A DNA stretch of 9,177 bases from UBA2862 sp045637485. GTDB taxonomy: Bacteria; Bacillota; Clostridia; Christensenellales; Aristaeellaceae. The DNA is taken from contig JAZTZK010000166.1 in the NCBI GenBank assembly GCA_045637485.1, positions 1 through 9,177 of the forward strand, in the 5' to 3' direction. This document shows positions 1 through 6,803 of this stretch, piece after piece. The translations under genes and the position numbers were made by a program. The notes beneath the pieces were generated by a model. The model was not told the origin of the DNA. It was given only the letters and a program-made list of their open reading frames with translations, and did not search any database. Every line of letters begins with the position of its first letter. The first letter of the stretch is position 1.

Positions 1-2
1 AC

Positions 3-2564
3 ATGCAGATCGACCAGCAGCACCTGCTGTACGCGCTGCTGAACCAGGAGGACGGCGCCGCGGCGCAGATCCTGAAGAAGGCAAAGATCGACATCAAGCG
101 CATGGCCACCGCCTGCGACCGCGAGATCCAGCGCATCCCCAGGGTGTCCGGCCCCGGGCGCGAGATGGACAAGGTCTATGTCTCCCAGTCCGTGGACGCT
201 GCGCTGACCGAGGCGGAGCAGCAGGCCCAGTACATGAAGCACGGGTTCGTGTCCGTAGAACACATACTGCTGGGCATCATCGAGCGACCCAACGGTGCTG
301 TCCGCAACATATTCAACGAGTTTGGCCTGACGAAGGAGGCCTTCCTGGAAGCCATGCAGAAGGTGCGCGGCAACACCCGGGTGACCAGCGAGAACCCGGA
401 GGACACCTACGACGCGCTGCCCAAGTATGGCATCGACCTGACCCAGAAGGCCAGGACCGAGAAGCTGGACGAGAAGCTGGATCCGGTCATCGGCCGAGAC
501 GACGAGATCCGCAACGTCATCCGCATACTGTCCAGGAAGACCAAGAACAACCCGGTGCTGATCGGCGAGCCCGGCGTGGGCAAGACGGCTATCGCCGAGG
601 GCCTGGCCCAGCGCATCGTGCAGGAGGATGTGCCTGCCCGCCTGAAGGACTGCCAGCTGGTGGCCCTGGACATGGGCGCGTTGATCGCCGGCGCGAAGTT
701 CCGGGGCGAGTTCGAGGAGCGCCTGAAGAGCGTGCTGGAGGAGGTCAAGAAGAGCGAGGGCAGGGTGATCCTGTTCATCGACGAGCTGCACAACATCGTA
801 GGCGCGGGCAAGGCCGAGGGCAGCATGGACGCCGGAAACCTGCTCAAGCCGATGCTGGCCCGGGGTGAGCTGCACTGCGTCGGCGCGACCACCATCGACG
901 AATACCGCAAGTACATCGAGAAGGACCCGGCCCTGGAGCGCCGCTTCCAGCCGGTGATGGTGGCCGAGCCCTCGGTGGAGGACACCATCTCCATACTGCG
1001 CGGCCTGCGGGAGCGCTACGAGGTGTTCCACGGCGTGAAGATCGCCGACCAGGCGCTGATCAGCGCGGCGCGGGTGTCCGAACGCTACATCACCGAGCGC
1101 TTCCTGCCCGACAAGGCCATCGACCTGGTGGACGAGGCCTGCGCCATGATCCGCACCGAGATCGACTCCATGCCCCAGGAGATGGACAGCATCGCCCGGG
1201 AGATCAAGCAGAAGGAGACCGAGGAAGTGGCCCTGTCCCAGGAGGGCGAGGCCTCCCGGCACGAGCTGGAGCGGGTGCAGGGCGAGCTGAAGGTGTTGCG
1301 CGAGAAGTTCAGCGGCATGAAGGCGCAGTGGGAGAGTGAGAAGGCCCAGATCACCACGGTCCAGAAGCTGCGCGAGGAAATCGAGCAGATGAACGCCGAC
1401 ATCGAAAAGGCCCAGCGGGAATACGACCTGAACCGGGCCGCAGAGCTGCAGTACGGCAGGTTGCCCCAGCTGAAGGCCCAGCTGGCCGAGGCCGAAAGGC
1501 AGATGGAGGCGGGCAAGGGCAAGACCCTGCTGCACGACCGCGTGACCGAGGACGAGATCGCACGCATCGTGTCACGCTGGACGGGCATCCCCGTGACCAA
1601 GCTGGTGGAGAGCGAGCGCAGCAAGCTGCTGCACCTGGACGAGGTGCTGCACGAGCGCGTGGTGGGCCAGGACGAGGCTGTCCAAAAGGTGGCCGAGGCC
1701 ATACTGCGCTCCCGCGCGGGCATACAGGACCCGAACCGGCCCATCGGCTCGTTCCTGTTCCTGGGTCCCACCGGCGTGGGCAAGACGGAGCTGGCCAAGA
1801 CGCTGGCCCAGGCGCTGTTCGACGACGAGAAGAACCTGATCCGCATCGACATGACCGAGTACATGGAGAAGTTCTCCGTGTCCCGCCTGATCGGGGCCCC
1901 TCCGGGATACGTGGGCTACGACGAGGGCGGCCAGCTGACCGAGGCCGTGCGCCGCAAGCCCTACAGCGTGGTGCTGTTTGACGAGGTGGAGAAGGCCCAT
2001 CCCGACGTGTTCAACATACTGCTGCAGGTGCTGGACGACGGCAGGATTACCGATTCCCAGGGCCGCACGGTGGACTTCAAGAACACCATCATCATACTGA
2101 CCAGCAACCTGGGCTCCCAGATCATCCAGCAGGGCATCGACGCGGACGGCCATCTGACCGACGAGGCCCGCAGGCAGACGGAGGCGCTGCTGAAGACCCA
2201 GTTCAGGCCCGAATTCCTGAACCGGCTGGACGAGGTCGTCATCTACACACCGCTGACCCGCGAGCAGATCGTGGAGATCATGCATCTGATGATCAAAGGC
2301 CTCGACCGCCGACTGGCAGACCGCCGCCTGAGCGTGCAGCTGACCCCCGCCGCCGAGCAGTGGGTGGTGGACAACGGCTATGACTCGGTGTACGGCGCGC
2401 GCCCACTGAAGCGCTTCATACAGCGCGCGGTGGAGACGCCCATCGCCAGGCTGCTGATCGAGCGCGACCTGCCCGAGGACACCGCCATCATCGTGGATGT
2501 GGAAAACGACGAGGTGGTCCTCCGCACCAGGGAGGCGCCGATGGAGGCCGACGAGATACACTGA
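3..2564 (+). CDS. clpB: ATP-dependent disaggregase ClpB (Hsp100), 5'-truncated by the window
   Basis: Hexameric AAA+ unfoldase that works with DnaK/DnaJ/GrpE to pull polypeptides out of aggregates in the cytosol. Residue 1 here is the ATG at position 3, which is almost certainly internal. The text around QQHLLYALLNQEDG matches ClpB about 26 residues into the protein, so the true start lies left of the window and the full protein would be near 880 residues. Seen in order: Clp N-domain (to about 125); NBD1 with Walker A GEPGVGKT (188-195), Walker B VILFIDE (255-261) and arginine-finger region ERRFQ (312-316); the long coiled-coil middle domain (about 390-505) that separates ClpB from ClpA and marks it off from ClpC; NBD2 with Walker A GPTGVGKT (588-595), pore loop GYVG (635-638), Walker B VVLFDE (656-661) and sensor-2 GARPLKR (798-804). 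No ClpP-docking loop is apparent. The first pore loop reads KFRG rather than the usual KYRG, a conservative change. The promoter is outside the window. A GNAT gene follows after 26 nt with no terminator visible between them. Confidence 0.97.
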   Translation: MQIDQQHLLYALLNQEDGAAAQILKKAKIDIKRMATACDREIQRIPRVSGPGREMDKVYVSQSVDAALTEAEQQAQYMKHGFVSVEHILLGIIERPNGAVRNIFNEFGLTKEAFLEAMQKVRGNTRVTSENPEDTYDALPKYGIDLTQKARTEKLDEKLDPVIGRDDEIRNVIRILSRKTKNNPVLIGEPGVGKTAIAEGLAQRIVQEDVPARLKDCQLVALDMGALIAGAKFRGEFEERLKSVLEEVKKSEGRVILFIDELHNIVGAGKAEGSMDAGNLLKPMLARGELHCVGATTIDEYRKYIEKDPALERRFQPVMVAEPSVEDTISILRGLRERYEVFHGVKIADQALISAARVSERYITERFLPDKAIDLVDEACAMIRTEIDSMPQEMDSIAREIKQKETEEVALSQEGEASRHELERVQGELKVLREKFSGMKAQWESEKAQITTVQKLREEIEQMNADIEKAQREYDLNRAAELQYGRLPQLKAQLAEAERQMEAGKGKTLLHDRVTEDEIARIVSRWTGIPVTKLVESERSKLLHLDEVLHERVVGQDEAVQKVAEAILRSRAGIQDPNRPIGSFLFLGPTGVGKTELAKTLAQALFDDEKNLIRIDMTEYMEKFSVSRLIGAPPGYVGYDEGGQLTEAVRRKPYSVVLFDEVEKAHPDVFNILLQVLDDGRITDSQGRTVDFKNTIIILTSNLGSQIIQQGIDADGHLTDEARRQTEALLKTQFRPEFLNRLDEVVIYTPLTREQIVEIMHLMIKGLDRRLADRRLSVQLTPAAEQWVVDNGYDSVYGARPLKRFIQRAVETPIARLLIERDLPEDTAIIVDVENDEVVLRTREAPMEADEIH

Positions 2565-2590
2565 TCCGAATATGAAAGGCTGATTGACCC

Positions 2591-3106
2591 ATGCGAATCA
2601 AGACCGAAAGGCTGACGCTTGAGCCGATCAGCCTTCATTATCTGGAATCCATCCATGCCTATTCCTCCGATCCGGAAAACACGCAGTACATGGTCTACCT
2701 GCCTCGCGACTCGATCGAGGAAAGCCGGGCATTCATCATGCGCTCGATGGAGGAATGGGCGAAGGAGAATCCCGCCTTCTATGAGTTTGTGATTCTCGAG
2801 GGGGAGCGTCATGTGGGCGGAGCCAGCGTGTACATGCTGGAGGACGGCTCCGTGGAGCTGGCCTGGATACTGGACAAGCGCTTCCGGGGTCACGGCTACG
2901 CTACGGAGGCTGCCCGGGCGCTGATGGCGTGGGGCAGGGACAGCCTCGGCGTGCGCCGCTTCATCGCCATGTGCGACAGCGAGAATGTGGCCTCTTGGCG
3001 ATTGATGGAGCGCCTGGGGATGCGCAGGATCCGCCTCAGCGGCGGCAGGAAAAACCGTTCCTCCGACGAGGAACGGCAGGAAGTGATCTATGAAATCCAT
3101 GTTTAG
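2591..3106 (+). CDS. GNAT N-acetyltransferase, RimJ/RimL (Acetyltransf_3) type
   Basis: Predicted acetyl-CoA-dependent N-acetyltransferase of 171 residues, a normal length for the family. The start TERLTLEP (5-12) is the classic opening of RimJ/RimL-like members. The acetyl-CoA pyrophosphate loop is RGHGYATEA (99-107), preceded by the beta strand VELAWILDKRF. The downstream CDSENVASWRLMERLGM (128-144) is the usual N-x-S/A helix followed by the 'GF/GM' turn. RimJ/RimL proteins acetylate ribosomal protein N-termini, but many homologues act on small molecules or toxins, so the substrate cannot be assigned. The start is the first ATG, with a weak AAAGG about 12 nt upstream. It lies 26 nt after clpB and may be co-transcribed with it. 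The 3' end carries a perfect inverted repeat (3055-3076) that reads as a terminator for the opposite strand, and the stop codon overlaps the stem of a possible plus-strand terminator. Confidence 0.9.
   Translation: MRIKTERLTLEPISLHYLESIHAYSSDPENTQYMVYLPRDSIEESRAFIMRSMEEWAKENPAFYEFVILEGERHVGGASVYMLEDGSVELAWILDKRFRGHGYATEAARALMAWGRDSLGVRRFIAMCDSENVASWRLMERLGMRRIRLSGGRKNRSSDEERQEVIYEIHV
3050..3076 (-). terminator. Rho-independent terminator for the minus-strand helicase/GNAT unit, inside the convergent GNAT coding sequence
   Basis: Read on the minus strand: CCGTTCCTC, loop GTCG, GAGGAACGG, then TTTTT. The 9-bp stem (3055-3063 with 3068-3076) is perfect and the T run (3050-3054) follows at once. 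It sits about 40 nt beyond the stop of the minus-strand acetyltransferase, where a terminator is expected. On the plus strand no T run follows, so it should act one way only. It lies within plus-strand codons of the convergent acetyltransferase. Confidence 0.72.
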
Positions 3107-3132
3107 CGGCCGGGCTCACACCAGCCGCTTTT
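3105..3132 (+). terminator. Possible rho-independent terminator for the clpB/GNAT unit
   Basis: AGCGGC (3105-3110) pairs with GCCGCT (3124-3129). A one-base mismatch and a GG/CC pair extend the stem inward, and a short TTTT (3129-3132) follows. It starts at the plus-strand stop codon and extends into the last codons of the minus-strand acetyltransferase. The T run is short and the stem imperfect, so this is weaker than the minus-strand partner. Confidence 0.42.
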
Positions 3133-3637
3133 CCATGCATACCAGCATCACATCCGGAATGCCGTTGAATACGGTGGGGATGACGCCGCTCTCGATGTAG
3201 CCGTGGCGCGCGTACATGGCGCGGGCTGCGGCGTTTTTTGCGTTGGTGTCGATTCGCAGTACAGGGCAGCCGTTTTGCAGCGCGTATTCCTCGTAAAAGG
3301 CGAGGAATGCGCGACCATGACCCAGACCTGACCGCATGGGATCGACGGTCAGCGTGTGAAGCACCATCACCTGGTCGTCTCGCGCCGCATATCTCCAATT
3401 CACAAATGCATAATCGGGCACCTGGATCCGGTTGATGCGGGCTGCCGCCACAATCCGCCCATCGGATTCCAACACAAACAAGTCGCCTGCCGCGAGGGCG
3501 GCACGGGCGGTGGCTTCGGTGGGATATACGCCTTTCAGCCATCCGGTGCTGAGTCGGCCCGCAGCTTCGGCATCGTGGATGCGTTCATAGATCGCCGAAA
3601 TGGCTGGAATATCGACCGATGTCGCCTTTCGTATCAT
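3116..3637 (-). CDS. GNAT N-acetyltransferase (Acetyltransf_1 type)
   Basis: Predicted 173-residue acetyl-CoA-dependent acetyltransferase of unknown substrate. It opens with MIRKATSVDIPAI, typical of GNAT N-termini. The core strand HTLTVDP (94-100) leads into the pyrophosphate loop RSGLGHGRAF (102-111). The C-terminal part TNAKNAAARAMYARHGY (131-147) is the standard N-x-x-A...Y-x-x-x-G-F/Y motif. The frame stays open further upstream, but the ATG at 3637 is chosen because the family domain begins there and AAGGGG lies 7 nt before it. The longer version would add about 94 low-complexity residues read from another frame of the helicase gene. It follows the DEAD-box gene by 16 nt, and its Shine-Dalgarno directly abuts the helicase stop, so translational coupling is likely. 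It is not closely similar to the convergent acetyltransferase on the other strand. Confidence 0.9.
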   Translation of the reverse strand: MIRKATSVDIPAISAIYERIHDAEAAGRLSTGWLKGVYPTEATARAALAAGDLFVLESDGRIVAAARINRIQVPDYAFVNWRYAARDDQVMVLHTLTVDPMRSGLGHGRAFLAFYEEYALQNGCPVLRIDTNAKNAAARAMYARHGYIESGVIPTVFNGIPDVMLVCMEKRLV

Positions 3638-3653
3638 CGCGTCGCCCCTTCCC

Positions 3654-5636
3654 TCAGTGCCGATTCCTGCGCTTTGAACCGCGGTCGGCGTTCTTGCGGG
3701 TGTCCCTGCGGTCGTTTCGCCGGTCGCGGCGGTTGTCCGCGTCCTGCCGCCGGGCGTGATCGTCGTGCTTGCGATTGTCCGTCTCAAACCGACTGAGGTC
3801 GGATGTATCCAGCAGCTTCGCCCGGGCGGCGGAGGACAGCTTGACCTTGCCGCGGCGCTGCGGCATCTCCCCGGGAGAAGCCTGCCGGGAACGCTCCACG
3901 GCGCTTCGCGCTTCGTCAAAGCGCTCGCGGCGGCTGAAGGGCCTGTCCGGATGCCGGTCGTTCCGCTTGACGCCCGGCGCAGGCCGCGCGGCGGCCCTTT
4001 CGCTGCTCAGTCGCGCCCGCACAGGGAAGCCGCAGATGGTCGCGCCCTGCATGGCCCGCTCGATGACCTCGGCCCACTCGGCGGGCACGCCCACCACGGT
4101 ACGCTCGTCGTAGATTTCGATCTTGCCGATCTCGCTGCCCCGCACGTTGGCCCGTCCCGCGATGGCGCTGACGATGTGGTTCGGCGCGACCTTTTGCCTG
4201 CGCCCAATGGACAGGAACAGCTTTCGGTACGATTGACCATCCCCGGCCCTGCGATCCAGCTCGACGTCCGCCAGGCCGGCGTCGTCTCGCCTGAAGCACA
4301 GCTGCATTGCCGCGGAGGCGATCATGGCGGGTTCGTGCCCTTCGGCCATCAATTTACCGACCATAGTTTTGAATTCCATCGGTATATCGCCTGAAAGGGC
4401 GGATCGCACCTGCTCCAGGCTCTTCTCGCTCTGTCGTTGTCGAATCGAAGCGACGGTGGGAATCGGTATCTCCCCGATATCGGATCTGGTAAACCGACCG
4501 ATGTCCCGTATACCAAAGAACTGTCTCCGACCGCTGCACAGGGTGATGGCGGTGCCCGCCTTGCCGGCGCGACCGGTGCGGCCGATGCGGTGGACATAGA
4601 TTTCGCCGTTCTGGGGCAGGTCGTAGTTGATGACGTAGTCGATATCGTTGACGTCGATGCCCCGGGCGGCGACATCCGTGGCCACCAGTATCGGTATCCG
4701 GGCGGATTTGAAGCCCTCCATGACACGGGTGCGCTGGGACTGGTTCATATCCCCGTGGATGCCCTCGCAGGTGAAGCCGTTTTTGTTCAGGTAGGCGGAG
4801 ACCTCGTCCACCATCAGCCTGGTGTTGCAGAAGATCAGCGTGCGCACGGGCTCCCGGCTGCGCAGCAGCAGGTTCAGCGCGTCCAGCTTTCGCCCCATGG
4901 GCACCTCCATGTACTGCTGGGTTATGGCGTCCAGCGTCACCTGGGAAGCGTTGATTTCGATGAGCTGGGGGTCCCGCATGAACCGGCCGGTCAGCTCCAG
5001 TATGGGGTCGGGCATCGTGGCGGAGAACAGCACGGTCTGGTGCGCCTCGGGCACGTCCTTCAGTATGGTCTCGATGTCCTCCCGGAAGCCCATGCTCAGC
5101 ATCTCGTCGGCCTCGTCCAGCACCACCAGCTTCACGTTGGCCAGCGAAAGCGTACCCCGGCGCATGTGATCCATCACGCGCCCCGGCGTGCCGATGACCA
5201 GGTTGGCCCGCTTGAGCCTGTAGATCTGCCGGTCCATCGCCGCGCCGCCGTAGACGTCCACCGGCCACACGTTCAGGGTATAGCGCAACAGCTTTTTGAT
5301 CTCGTCGCAGCCCTGTTGGGCCAGCTCGCGGGTGGGGCAGAGGATCAGCACCTGCACCGTGGGCTCGGCCTCGTCCCGGTCGATCAGCTCTACTGCGGGA
5401 ATGGCGAAGGCCATGGTCTTGCCTGTGCCGGTCTGAGAGCGGCCGATGACGTCCGCGCCGCTGCGCAGCAGGGGGATGGCCTGGCGCTGGATATCGGTGG
5501 GCGCATCAAAGCCCATGGCCTCAACGGCCCTGCGCAGCTCCGGCGCCAGCGCCAACGCGTCAAACCCGTTCTCAACGGGCATATCATCGCAGACTTCGGT
5601 CTGTATTTCGCTGTTGAAGGTATTATTCTCGTCCAT
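3654..5636 (-). CDS. deaD: DEAD-box ATP-dependent RNA helicase with DbpA-type RNA-binding domain (DeaD/CsdA-like)
   Basis: RNA helicase that unwinds short duplexes using ATP; the family acts in ribosome assembly, mRNA decay and cold adaptation. All core motifs are intact in 660 residues: Q-motif region GFDALALAPEL to PTDIQRQAIP (24-55), motif I SQTGTGKT (67-74), Ia PTRELAQQ (101-108), Ib TPGR (150-153), II DEAD (174-177), III SAT (205-207), IV LIFCNT (267-272), V ATDVAARGID (319-328), VI HRIGRTGR (349-356). Residues about 469-542 match the DbpA/CsdA C-terminal RNA-binding fold. The rest (about 545-660) is an Arg/Lys/Asp-rich, probably disordered tail ending in NRRDRRNDRR-like repeats, which usually raise RNA affinity. 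This layout fits DeaD/CsdA better than DbpA itself, which lacks a long basic tail. The start is the ATG at 5636. A later in-frame ATG (codon 19) has no ribosome-binding site. The nearest Shine-Dalgarno to the chosen start is unusually far (23 nt) and separated from it by a hairpin. A GNAT gene follows. Confidence 0.95.
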   Translation of the reverse strand: MDENNTFNSEIQTEVCDDMPVENGFDALALAPELRRAVEAMGFDAPTDIQRQAIPLLRSGADVIGRSQTGTGKTMAFAIPAVELIDRDEAEPTVQVLILCPTRELAQQGCDEIKKLLRYTLNVWPVDVYGGAAMDRQIYRLKRANLVIGTPGRVMDHMRRGTLSLANVKLVVLDEADEMLSMGFREDIETILKDVPEAHQTVLFSATMPDPILELTGRFMRDPQLIEINASQVTLDAITQQYMEVPMGRKLDALNLLLRSREPVRTLIFCNTRLMVDEVSAYLNKNGFTCEGIHGDMNQSQRTRVMEGFKSARIPILVATDVAARGIDVNDIDYVINYDLPQNGEIYVHRIGRTGRAGKAGTAITLCSGRRQFFGIRDIGRFTRSDIGEIPIPTVASIRQRQSEKSLEQVRSALSGDIPMEFKTMVGKLMAEGHEPAMIASAAMQLCFRRDDAGLADVELDRRAGDGQSYRKLFLSIGRRQKVAPNHIVSAIAGRANVRGSEIGKIEIYDERTVVGVPAEWAEVIERAMQGATICGFPVRARLSSERAAARPAPGVKRNDRHPDRPFSRRERFDEARSAVERSRQASPGEMPQRRGKVKLSSAARAKLLDTSDLSRFETDNRKHDDHARRQDADNRRDRRNDRRDTRKNADRGSKRRNRH

Positions 5637-5666
5637 AAACCGTGCCGCGACACCGCAGCCCCTTTC
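5637..5666 (-). promoter_or_regulatory. Helicase ribosome-binding site with an intervening hairpin
   Basis: On the minus strand the leader reads GAAAGGG, then GCTGCG-GTGT-CGCGGC, then ACGGTTT before the ATG. The purine-rich Shine-Dalgarno (5660-5666) is 23 nt from the start, too far for normal initiation. The 16 nt between (5644-5659) form a 6-bp stem with one G-U pair and a 4-nt loop. Folding would leave about 7 nt between site and start. No closer Shine-Dalgarno is visible. Confidence 0.5.
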
Positions 5667-5674
5667 GATAGTCT

Positions 5675-5705
5675 TCTATACTGCCATTGTAGGGCCAAAA
5701 GACAA
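5675..5705 (-). promoter_or_regulatory. Weak candidate promoter for the DEAD-box helicase gene
   Basis: Minus strand TTGTCT (5700-5705) and TATAGA (5675-5680), separated by 19 nt, which is longer than the preferred 17. An alternative -10, TACAAT (5686-5691), has no good -35. The -35 candidate lies in the stem end and T run of the asd terminator, so the helicase promoter may be built into that terminator. Transcription would begin about 30 nt before the ATG. Confidence 0.32.
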
Positions 5706-5727
5706 CCCCTGCCACGAGGCAGGGGTT
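5697..5727 (-). terminator. Rho-independent terminator of the hom-asd operon
   Basis: Perfect 10-bp inverted repeat, minus strand AACCCCTGCC, loop TCGT, GGCAGGGGTT (5704-5727), followed by GTCTTTT (5697-5703). It lies 28 nt beyond the asd stop and before the helicase gene on the same strand, so it separates the two transcription units. Confidence 0.85.
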
Positions 5728-5755
5728 AATTCGGGGTTTTGTTTGTGGTTTGGAG

Positions 5756-6757
5756 TCATTTGACCAGCAGCTCCGCGATCTGGATGGCGTTGGTGGCCGC
5801 GCCCTTGCGGATCTGGTCGCCGCAGCACCACAGGCTCAGGCCCTTTTCGTCGGTCAGGTCGTCGCGAATGCGGCCGACGAACACGATGTCCTGGTCGCTG
5901 GTGTCCAGCGGCATCGGATAGACCTTGTTGTCCAGCTCGTCCACCAGACGACAGCCGGGGGCCTGGGCGATGGCGGCGCGGGCTTCTTCGACGCTGATCT
6001 TGCGCTCGGTGCGCAGGGTCACGCTGATGGAGTGGCTGCGAAGCACGGGCACGCGCACGCAAGTGCAGGTGACCTTCAGCTCGGGCAGGTGCATGATCTT
6101 GCGGCCCTCGTTTTGCATCTTCATTTCCTCGGAGGTGTAGCCGTTGCCGCTGTCGCCGCCGATCTGGGGGATGACGTTAAAGGCGATCTGCCAGGGGAAC
6201 ACCTTCGCCTCCAAAGGCTTGTCCGCGGCGTAGTCCCGGACCTGCTGCTCCAGCTCGGCCAATCCGTCCGCGCCCGCGCCGGAGACGGCCTGATAGGTAC
6301 TGGCGACCATGGTTTGGATCGGGGAGAGGCGGTTCAGCGCGGCAATGGCGGTCATCGTGATGATCGTTGAGCAGTTGGGGTTGGAGATGATGCCGTGGTG
6401 CTTCAGCGCATCCTCGGGGTTGATCTCCGGCACGACCAGCGGCACGCTGTCGTCCATGCGGAAGGCGCTGGAATTGTCGACGAACACCGCGCCGGACTTG
6501 ACGATGGCCGGGGCAAACTGCTTGGCGAGGGGGTTCTGGGCCGCGCCCAGCACGATGTCCATGCCCTCGAAGGCCTGATCGGTGGCCTCCTCTACGACGA
6601 CCTCGCCGTCCCCGAAGGGCAGCTTCCTGCCTGCGCTGCGGGCGCTGGCCAGCGCCTTCAGCGTGTTGATGGGGAATTTGCGCTCCCAGAGTACCTTCAG
6701 CATCTCGCGACCCACGGCGCCCGTGGCGCCCAGTATGGCGACATTGACCTTTTTCAT
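5756..6757 (-). CDS. asd: Aspartate-semialdehyde dehydrogenase
   Basis: NADP-dependent enzyme that reductively dephosphorylates L-aspartyl-4-phosphate to L-aspartate 4-semialdehyde, the branch point to lysine/diaminopimelate, threonine and methionine. 333 residues from the ATG at 6757, normal for the family. Seen: Rossmann dinucleotide loop GATGAVG (10-16), ASARSAGR (37-44), catalytic cysteine in NPNCST (Cys129), TYQAVSGAG with catalytic Gln156, and RVPVLRSHS carrying the substrate arginine (Arg235) and catalytic His242 with the same seven-residue spacing as the E. coli enzyme. An in-frame TTG two codons upstream is possible. The ATG is preferred because GCGGG sits 9 nt before it and MKKVNVAILGATG is the normal N-terminus. 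The segment GAAQNPLAKQF (71-81) differs from the usual SAGGS-type loop of this position. It lies 46 nt downstream of hom with no terminator between, so the two should be co-transcribed. A strong terminator follows. Confidence 0.96.
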   Translation of the reverse strand: MKKVNVAILGATGAVGREMLKVLWERKFPINTLKALASARSAGRKLPFGDGEVVVEEATDQAFEGMDIVLGAAQNPLAKQFAPAIVKSGAVFVDNSSAFRMDDSVPLVVPEINPEDALKHHGIISNPNCSTIITMTAIAALNRLSPIQTMVASTYQAVSGAGADGLAELEQQVRDYAADKPLEAKVFPWQIAFNVIPQIGGDSGNGYTSEEMKMQNEGRKIMHLPELKVTCTCVRVPVLRSHSISVTLRTERKISVEEARAAIAQAPGCRLVDELDNKVYPMPLDTSDQDIVFVGRIRDDLTDEKGLSLWCCGDQIRKGAATNAIQIAELLVK

Positions 6758-6803
6758 ATCCAATTACCCGCTTTCTGCATGTTGATTGACGATTTGTCTG
6801 CGA

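Noticed and set aside
407..2561. Long open frames on the minus strand opposite clpB (up to about 330 codons)
   Set aside because: They mirror the codon bias of a well-supported ClpB, give low-complexity products with no recognisable domain, and have no promoter or ribosome-binding site that stands out.
3638..3919. N-terminal extension of the minus-strand acetyltransferase by about 94 residues
   Set aside because: The added part is Arg/Thr/Pro-rich, lies wholly inside the helicase gene in another frame, and the GNAT domain with its own Shine-Dalgarno starts at 3637.
4437..5729. A 430-codon plus-strand open frame opposite the DEAD-box gene
   Set aside because: Its product is a His/Val/Gln/Gly-rich antisense shadow of a helicase with all motifs intact. 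It also runs through the asd terminator.
6756..6782. Eight-codon minus-strand ORF (MQKAGNWI) whose stop overlaps the asd ATG
   Set aside because: The overlap suggests coupling, but there is no Shine-Dalgarno before it and its composition does not fit an amino-acid attenuator.
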